From NCBI GenBank assembly GCA_026936325.1, contig JAPTHN010000014.1:24597348-24661347 (forward strand): a stretch of 64,000 bases of DNA, in the 5' to 3' direction. This document shows positions 55,922 to 64,000 of the stretch, in pieces. The DNA is from Platynereis dumerilii (taxonomy: Eukaryota > Annelida > Polychaeta > Phyllodocida > Nereididae). The position numbers and the translations under genes are program-made. Each line of letters begins with the position of its first letter. The stretch's first letter is position 1. The notes under the pieces are model-generated. The model saw nothing but the letters and a program-made list of their open reading frames with translations. It was not told where the DNA came from and made no database searches.

Positions 55922-56104
55922 CACTCTAAAAAATTTCAGACAAAATTGGTTTTTTAGATTCAAAATGGTTTCTTGAAAACCAAATTTCAATGCAAAAAAC
56001 CAGCATGGACTTTTTTTTCCATGTTGGTTTTGCATTGAAATTTGGTTCTTCAAAAAACCATTTTGAATCTAAAAACCAAATTTGTCCCGACAATTTTTAG
56101 AGTA
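55922..56104 (-). mobile_element. Palindromic TA MITE, copy 5
   Basis: Left arm form TTCAGACA, right arm form GTCGGGACA. The centre is shortened (AGCATGGAC / CCATGTTGG). The last two bases of the right tip are missing. Confidence 0.85.
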
Positions 56105-56149
56105 AAAGAATCTCTTACTTAAATACACGGTTGGAAGAACTCACACACC

Positions 56150-56425
56150 AAATCCATCAACCAAATGTTTGTGATGATTTGAGCAGACATCAGCAGTATA
56201 ATTCCTTCTCTATCCTAGTCACTACATGGCCTTGTTTATCTACCGCCTCTAAAGCTCCGAATAAGCTTGGTAATGGGAAATGAAATGACGAAAGAGCTTT
56301 GGAGTTGTCCAGTTAGTAATGCTCTTATCAATCTGCCACCAGGTCTTTAGTGACGCTCTCTGAATTGACTGCCTGGTATTACTGGCCACACATTTTGAGG
56401 CGTAGATAAGCATGAATAGGATGCC
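56150..56425 (+). repeat. Array backbone, block q (sixth unit)
   Basis: The 202 bases 56222-56423 differ from 62421-62622 at only six positions and by no gaps. Core GCCACCAGGTCTTTAGTGAC. 56430-56900 shows nothing certain. Confidence 0.75.
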
Positions 56426-56899
56426 TGTTTTTTTTTCTCACTATAATGAGACTAGAAATGACATTTACAGTTATTTTCAAAAATTTCGTTTATACATTTA
56501 CAAAAATGGCTGAGTAAACTTATTGAGGCCCAGAACTGGGGTTGGACTAGAGTGCTGCACTTACCATATCTATCCATCTACCTATCTTTCTGCCAATGTC
56601 TACGAATTCCACAAGAACTAGTGACATTTTAAGTTTTAACTCTGTGGTCAAGAACAATGCTGAAATTAATTTGTATTTTGTCTGCGTATCTTTATCCTAA
56701 GCGTAAAGAAGAATTTTGCACATGATTACATACATGTATGTAACTGTCGTTTAAATGCCGGACCATGCAATATTGTTGCTACAGCTATAGGGAGTGGAAC
56801 AAATTTCCACTAATTGGCTGCCACTTGCACTATTTTAGTTTTTAAAAAACCCACAATAGGAGCATGGAACAAGATAGTGAAAACGCTTATTTTTTGTTG

Positions 56900-57600
56900 A
56901 AGATAATTCTTTCTAAACTACTTTGAATGACTAAGGATTTCTTGAGACCAGGATCTTATCATTGAAACTCTTATCCAGCAGATTATGTAAACAATACTGC
57001 CATTCAGAACATCTCTAATATGTTTTTCTATTGCAGACATTCCAGTTTTCTGACAAAGACCCAAGTTGTCTCTATTACCAGACTGACTTATTGACAAAAG
57101 CAATGACAATGCTGCTTTTGTCATATGGAATACAATGACACTACTCCTGGCCCATTCCTGCACCACATATTGGAATTCCAGAGCCCGGTGACCCAAAATA
57201 TATTACACCACCACATTCAGAGTTCATTGCAAAGGATATTCACAGCCATACAGCTATGAGATACATTGTGTTATGAAAAAATGTGTTTATCACACTGACA
57301 AATATGATATTTTGATGTTCAGCTGAAGAAAGCCGCAACTCCCTAAAAATGCATTTATATTTATATTTGTATAACATTTTGATCCCCTGGTGTGAGGAAA
57401 TTCGTGGGGAGCCTCCACTTATTACAGCTCAGGGAAGCCATAATAAAGTTGACAAAATTTCGACCCTTTTTTAAAGTCTTGATACAGAAAATGCTGGTCT
57501 TACCATGTGACATCAATAAAAAGAGGAAAGTATGAAGACCATGGACCCACCTGGAAGAAAAGAGATACAGATTAGACAACATTTCCAGGAGAAGTGCTTA
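56900..57600 (+). repeat. Array backbone, block s (fused e/f variant) and block h
   Basis: 56920-57260 matches 63280-63660 (ACATTCCAG..TGACAAAGAC, ATATTGGAATTCCAGAGCC). Block h at 57540 (ACCCACCTGGAAGAAAAGAG). Confidence 0.6.
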
Positions 57601-60600
57601 GTATAATACATGTATAGTGTAGCATAATTAGTTTGGTATAAAAGGTTGTTCCTAAGCACTTGGCCTAGGGCTGCCACCATAGTTTAACTCGCTAGACAGC
57701 GAGCTTTTAAGGGGAAGGTATTATAGTACTTCATATTATATGTGCAAACTAAATTTACCAATAAAGTGTTTGAATTCACGTCCTTAAATATTGTGAATAG
57801 GATGACTGTATCTCATCATACAATAAAAGTAAGATTTGGTATTCATGTCTGCCGAATATATATCCTTCCTGTACACTATTCTTCTTCTTTGTTAGGTTCT
57901 TGATATATCTTTGTGTGGTGCATTCTTTCTTATAGTGTACAAAAATAATGGTCCCCATTATTCCATAGAGATGAAACACAAAGGACTTCCTAAATAAGAA
58001 AATGTTTTTCCTGTATACCCCTAGGTGTTTGATGTTCACACAGAAATCCCCTTGCAGCTCACTGAGTTGAGAACATAAAAAACTTTATACAACTTCTGAG
58101 AATTTGGAAAATCATTCACAGGAAAATAGTAAATTCACTGCCTAAGGCAGTCCATTTGTTTTGGAAGTTGCACAAATTTTTGTTGCACCAATTTTGATTT
58201 TTTGGCCATAACCAACTTTCTATACCACTGGCATATTGAAATTCCAAAAGAAGTTTTTTTCAGCCCACCCTAATCTACATTGCACATTGTTGTTGTTCAA
58301 ATACTTATTTTTCCCTATCAATCGTTCCTGTGTTTGTTGCAGGAGAACTGATTGCCCCCAAAATGCCAACAGCCAGTAAACTGGCAGTCATAAAATATTT
58401 AATCTAAAAAAGAAACCTAAACGAAAAAAAAAAAGAAGAATATAATGTTTGTTTGTGTTCTACACCTCTGCAGCACCTCAGTGGGCTATATTGAGGCAGG
58501 CGATCGCCGTATGATGATGATATGAGAAGACCGTGAGTCTGGCACATACCCTATTGATTCAGGGATGCCCAGGGTCTTTCAATTGCCCCTGCATAGAACA
58601 CTGGATACAACCCGCTTCCATTTAATGTCCCATGGGCTCGGACTAAAGTGAGTTCCCGGGGAGAAATGAATCATAATGAAAGGTAAAGTTGTCAAACCAA
58701 CATAATATTATGGTGATAGCACTATGACGTACAAGGGAAAAACTTATTATTTTACGCTGTTGCAGCAGTTCTGGTGATTACCCAAGTAATCGTGCTAAAT
58801 CTGATTTAAAGACTAGTTCAAAATGGCATTGTAGAAACAGTGAAGTGATGACAAAGTTTCACTTGAAAATCCTACTGGAGGCAAAAAAGTTGAGTTGCCA
58901 GTCCTTCAGGAAATAATTGTGTTATAACTTTGCCCCATTCGCCCTCAGACTTTCCAATTAAGAGAAATGTTGTTGGAAAAAAGCTCTTTCTCAGCACTTA
59001 ATAACAAAGGACTATTGACTGAAAATTCTACACAACTTCAGAAATGTATGAGAGAATTCAAGCCATTAATGACGACAACATTTAGTGGCCAAATCACATC
59101 AGTCTCAGCAATTTGAAACAATCAAGGCTCTTTTTTCTATATGTTATCAAAATATCCTGTTAGCTGACAAAGGTCATATTTCCACTGACCAACCTTGGGG
59201 TCTCTGCTCCACCACTCTTCCATGTGATTGTCCTTTGGAGATTCTTAAAGTTACCCCGAATGATAGGTCAGGTTTCGAATGAGAAAAAACTTTGAATTTT
59301 CACACTATCCTGTGTATCTTGGTCAAAATGTTTAGTGTGTAAAGTTTCTTTGCTGTTGGATCTTTTTTCCTTGATCAAATGATCACTTACATGCACCAAA
59401 TGACCCCTGGATTTATTTCGGGTACGCACGGAAAAAATGCCAGTCTTGAGAGCAATCAACTTTGTGACGTCATCACCATTGTTAGAATTAGTTAACTTAT
59501 AGCTATATATTTTTAACAATGGTCATTGTGACGTCACCAACAATTGATGTGCTGGAGGATGGAGGAACTATCTTGAAAAAGTGTCTAAATTAACTAAATA
59601 ATTTATGTAAGGAAGGAAATACTTCAACAAATAAGTTAAAAATATCATTTATCATAAGTTTGTATTATACTGTGTATGAAACGACTAATATTTAGCCAAG
59701 GGTTTTATCATTCAGGGCAACTTTAAGCAAAGAGTTATCTCCCAGGGCCTTGGGTTAGTCAAGTCTTACTTTCATAGCCGAAAAGCTTAAGAAGATGGCC
59801 AAAGCCCTAGCCCATCATAGGAACTTTTACGGTAATTGTCCAGTTATTGTTATGGTTATCCAGCAATAGGGTTATGTTTGTGTAAAGGAAGGGATGATTC
59901 TTTATAGGCCATAAGTAGAGGAATGGACAGTTATCAAGGCTAAGGGTCAGCATACTTATTCATTGTAATATTGTATGAGATAAAATAAAAATGTTACTGA
60001 GCGGAGTGAAACAATATTCCGCTGGGCAATCTTGAGTCACTGACAGCAGCACATTTCACAGAAAAGAGCATGTTCTTTATTTATAACTTCTTTGATGGTT
60101 TCTCAAATGACCTAAAGACAATCATTTGGTTGTGTCACTTGTTTGCCAAACTTTGGTAATTTGAAGTCAGGATATGCCATCACCATCAACACTGTCACGT
60201 TGAGTCACGACCGCCTTGGTTGTAAGAGCATCTCATAAACATGATTAGTGTTACTTTAAGCACTGTTCGAGATTTATAATGATATGAAAAAAAAGGTAAG
60301 ATAAGCTAGTGGCTTAAGGCAAATTGCTGGCATAAATCTCAAAGAGGATATTACATGGAATCTGATGGCCTTTCTGGTGAAAGAGAAATTAAGTGAAGAG
60401 GGGAGAAGTTTCTTTGCCAATATTAAAGCATACATGCTGCAGAAAAATGTTGAGGTGGGAAGCCTTATGTATCTAGATTTCAAGTTCATACAGCCTTTAA
60501 TACAAATATTTCAGCATGATCGTAAGACCAATGAGAAAAAATCCCTCACGTGAACCGTTGAACTTCGTAAAGAGCAGCATTTTGAATAAATGCATGACAA

Positions 60601-61600
60601 CTTGGCCTGGCAAACGTCAAAACACACCTGCCTCCCCTTCCAGATAATCCTGTCTTGATCTGCTAATCTCCAAATAAATGATTTATGTCTTAGACAATCC
60701 AAAAGTTGATGGACTGAACTCTATGCCTGTAGCAAGTGTCAGTGGTCAAATACTCTACCAATCTATATAGTGTTTTCTGAAAGAACAATGACTGCTCCCA
60801 ACCATCATGGACTGATTAATTAGCAACAATTAAATATTCACCCACAGGAAAAATACCAATCATACTTTAACAAATCAGGGGGAAAGTTCATGGAAAAGCA
60901 ACATACTAATACATTTGCGAATATTTATTTATGTGCCAGTGAAAAACACATTGTACATTTAAAACAATTTCAAATTAAAAAAGAACTTTGAAAGGATTTA
61001 AAGCCAGAACAATGAAAACCTTTTTGTTCTAAATGGAAGATAAAAGCCAAGCCAACATGAAAATCAATCTTTTCTCATGGTTTTATGACATGCGACAGGG
61101 GAATTTTCAATCAAAATTTTAAGATGAAAAAAATTGAAATTTATTTATTTTTCAGCTAGAAGCACAAGGATGTCCTTTGCCCAAATATAGTTACTTGCCA
61201 AAGCTGTGGTATATTACCAGAAGATTATTGAGACATTGATTTTCATGTTTAGCTGGCTGGGCTTCTATCTTTCAATTAATTTGATACAGGAATAGCAGAT
61301 TGGTAACCTCCAAATTAATTAGCTCATGGATTTTTCACAACTCAGTTATAGTTTCAATTTCCCTTATGTGAATTAAAATTCAATTTTTGTAATTCACTTT
61401 TCCTAACTTAGTGACACTGTTAATTGGCAAACAGATTTTTGCCAGTGAATTCTAATTGTAGTATAAATTATGGTATATGTAGAATTGTAGATGTACCGAG
61501 GTAGAATTTGTAATTATAGCTAAAACGTACCCATCAAGTACATTTTATACTATGGCATCAAATTAATAAAATGTTATCTTTTTCACGATCCATGAGAACT
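57601..61600. other. Intergenic, few features
   Basis: Mostly unique AT-rich DNA. 58440-58690 is locally GC-richer (GCGATCGCCGTATGATG, CCCGGGGAG) and looks like a truncated SINE or LINE 3' end on the minus strand. 59455-59545 is an inverted repeat with TGACGTCA at 59465 and 59529 and ACCATTGTTA / TAACAATGGT. No convincing frame. Confidence 0.4.
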
Positions 61601-61602
61601 TA

Positions 61603-61987
61603 GAGGTATATATTTTTCATTATTTGGCATGTAGACGAATTTGTGAACCTGTAAAAACGAACATATACACGACCAGGGCATTTGTGTACATGTCAAATAC
61701 TGCTTTTCACAAATTTGTGTATGTGTGATTACGAACATTGCAGTCAAAAAATTGGCTCAAAACTGCTCTAAACCTAATTTTAACACTAAACCCTAATGAT
61801 ATAGCACTTTCACGAATGTTAGTGTTGGCAGATACACGAATGAATAATAAAGCACATTCACGAGTGTTAGTTATTACATGTACACGAGCACCTATGCTCG
61901 TTTTTTCATGTCCACAAATTCGTACATGCTCGTTTTTACACCTCTACGAATTCGTGAACATGTCAAATAATGAAAAATATATACATG
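61603..61987. mobile_element. Long-TIR element, 7-bp flanking repeat
   Basis: GTATATATTTTTCATTATTT on the left and its exact inverse on the right; similarity continues through ACGAATTTGTGAAC and TGTAAAAACGA for about 60 bp. GAACTTA occurs on both sides (61596-61602, 61988-61994). 385 bp, no coding capacity. Repeated CACGA / TCGTG motifs inside. Confidence 0.7.
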
Positions 61988-62109
61988 GAACTTATGACCC
62001 GTACTGCCAGTGTCATTTAATTTTGAAAATTACGCCACTGTATTTGAGCCACACAATGTATCTGAACACATATACTTTTTGCTCATTATTTCACAATTGT
62101 TTCATTTGT

Positions 62110-62290
62110 CCTGCCCGCCGCTCACTAGGTGGCATGCCAGTCTGGTTTCGAGATTGCTGCTTGTAGAGTCATGCCTAATGCTGAGTAATAGGACTGTCAC
62201 GATGTGGATATTTTTACCAAATTTTTGTGACAGTATCATTAGATGAGCCCTGATCTCATGCACGGGTGTCAGGCTGCAGGATGGGATTAC
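62110..62290 (+). repeat. Conserved hairpin island, type I, copy 7 (best folded)
   Basis: Leader GGTGGCATGCCAGTCTGGTT. 62186-62202 pairs with 62225-62241 over 17 positions with two mismatches and a 22-nt loop. A second stem ATGAG (62243-62247) with CTCAT (62255-62259) follows. Core intact at 62222-62243. Confidence 0.65.
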
Positions 62291-62339
62291 CATCTCCCAA
62301 AGAAACTTTACAGAAACACTTGGACGGAAGAACTTGCAT

Positions 62340-62630
62340 AACAAAATCAATCCATCAACCAAATGTTTGTGATGATTTGAGCACACATCGGCCGAATTTA
62401 TTCCTTCGATATCCAAGTTACTACATGGCCTTGTTTATCTCCCGCCTCTAAAGCTCTGAATAAGCTTGGTAATGGGAAATGAAATGACGAAAGAGCTTTG
62501 GAGTTGTCCAGTTAGTAATGCTCTTATCAAACTGCCACCAGGTCTTTAGTGACACTCTCTGAATTGACTGCCTGGTATTACTGGCCACACATTTTGAGGC
62601 ATAGATAAGCATGAATGGGATGTCACTGTT
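62340..62630 (+). repeat. Array backbone, block q (seventh unit)
   Basis: Near-identical to 56150-56425. It follows the type I island at a distance of about 0.2 kb. 62630-63270 shows nothing certain. Confidence 0.75.
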
Positions 62631-63269
62631 TTCAAAATGATGAGGTTGGAACTTGGAAGTGAAATGTTATAATTATTTTCTATCTATTATGTTTGTAAAG
62701 AAATTATTGTCATCCATCGATCCACAAAATGTAGTTACACGAAACTCTTTTTATATATCTTTGTTACAAATCACTAGGCCTTGGATTCAATTTCAACCTC
62801 TTGCGTAAAATTAATCAATGCTCTTTGTCCCCAGTCATCCATCTTCCATCAATGACTCAATATCTATGAAAGCCAGAAGAACAAGCGGATTTTAAAAATT
62901 AAAACTGTGGTATAAACTTTACTAAATAATCATAATTAGATTGTATTTTGTCAGTGTATCTTAATCCTCAAAGTAGCTAAAAGAAGAATTTTGCATATAA
63001 TTACATATGTAACTATCATCAAGACAGGTGATGCTGAGTTAGATGAGCAATTCATCAATCGGAATACATAAACTAATCAGAAAATATCAATCTAAATTTC
63101 TGTTCATCATGCACTTCAACTTGCATGTGAAAAATTTCAGTTTTAATTGCCGTGAAAAAGTGTTGAAATGCGGAGAACAAATACTCCCAAAAAATTGCGC
63201 CTCTTCCACTGCTTAAGTTACAAGATTGACAGAAAGTGAGGAGCAGGGATGAAGTTAGTGTAAAACATC

Positions 63270-64000
63270 TTGTTTGTTTAAGACACTTCTGTTTCAACTA
63301 CTTTGCTTGACAAATGCTTTTTGGAAACCGGGTCCTTATCATTCAAGCTCTCACTCTGCAGGTTCTGTAAAGAGTACTGACATTCAGAACATCTTTCTTA
63401 CGAGCATTCTTGTTGCCTGGCAAAGACACAAGGTTTCTCTATTCGCAGACTCTGACTTATTGACAAAAAATAATGACAATACTGCTCTTGTAATATGGAA
63501 GACAGTGACACTGCTCCCTGGTCCTGCCCCTCCATTCATGAACCAGATATTGGAATTCCAGAGCCTGGTGACCCAGAAAATATTGCACCAAGCCATTCAG
63601 GGATGATGTAATTCATTGTAAAGGATATTGAGAGCATCATGGTTATGAGATACTGTGACAAAAATATGAGTAGCTGAGGCTATTATTATATTGTAACTAG
63701 TGGAAGACAGCAGTAGTTACCTGTTATCAAGCTAAAAATGTTATCAAATTTATATTACAGCGATGCACTTTGATACCGAAAAAGAGTGTACTGTTGCACT
63801 GTGAAAATGGCACTTAATGTGTCATCAAACAGATGATTTGTCATGATCATACCCAATACTTTCAATGTAAATTTGATTTAAGGAGACTTATCCCTCTTGT
63901 TGGTGACAGCCAAACATAAGGATCATGCATCTGATTTTCAATCCAAAATCAGTTATGACAAGTCAAATGGCCTTCTTTTGATTATGACTAATCAAACTGC
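63270..64000 (+). repeat. Array backbone, blocks s and r (seventh unit, runs off the window)
   Basis: s at 63280-63660 matches 56920-57260; r from 63780 to the end matches 48400-48610 (CATGATCATACCCA, GACTAATCAAAC). The order s-r differs from the fifth unit, where r precedes q, so units are mosaic. Confidence 0.6.

Overview
The window looks like nuclear DNA of a marine invertebrate animal. It is AT-rich, has no visible host exons, and is crowded with short terminal-inverted-repeat elements (MITEs), tRNA-derived SINEs, a CR1/L2-group LINE, hAT-type and TA-targeting elements, GATA/TATC microsatellites and a Crypton tyrosine recombinase gene. This mixture is usual in echinoderms, hemichordates, amphioxus and molluscs; I cannot name the species. 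No LTR retrovirus-like or Polinton-like element was seen, and no rRNA or stand-alone tRNA gene.

The backbone is an old, diverged tandem array with a unit of about 7.5 kb. Its landmark is a conserved island of about 100 bp that starts with a potential stem-loop. Twelve copies are present, at about 2.24, 4.93, 9.41, 12.46, 18.55, 20.23, 22.27, 25.10, 47.05, 49.34, 54.56 and 62.18 kb. Two subtypes (I and II) alternate along the first ten copies, so each unit originally held one of each. Type I copies at 47.05, 54.56 and 62.18 kb are 7.5 and 7.6 kb apart. Other blocks (lettered a to s in the features) recur in largely the same order between islands. I find no open frame shared by all copies, so the array looks non-coding.

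The array is split by later insertions. 1.8-11 kb: CRE-bearing MITEs with 8-bp target duplications, a dimeric palindromic element, a SINE. 13.5-25 kb: palindromic MITEs, a 28-bp CCAAT-box minisatellite ending in a TATA box, a SINE with another SINE fragment inside it. 26.1-30.5 kb: one 4.4-kb fold-back element with an 8-bp target duplication. 31-37.6 kb: nested MITEs, a TIR element split by a 5'-truncated LINE, and a TA-flanked element with six copies of one 16-mer. 42.7-46.9 kb: palindromic elements around a four-exon Crypton gene predicted to encode 515 residues with all catalytic residues present. 47-62 kb: two hAT MITEs, two more copies of a TA MITE, one more palindromic MITE and a long-TIR element.

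Only two protein-coding units are convincing: the Crypton recombinase (44535-46394) and the LINE reverse transcriptase (32759-34957). Everything else is repeat, array backbone or plain intergenic DNA. The most novel-looking object is the array of alternating conserved hairpin islands, which could be a previously undescribed family of structured or small RNAs; this is inference and needs small-RNA data.
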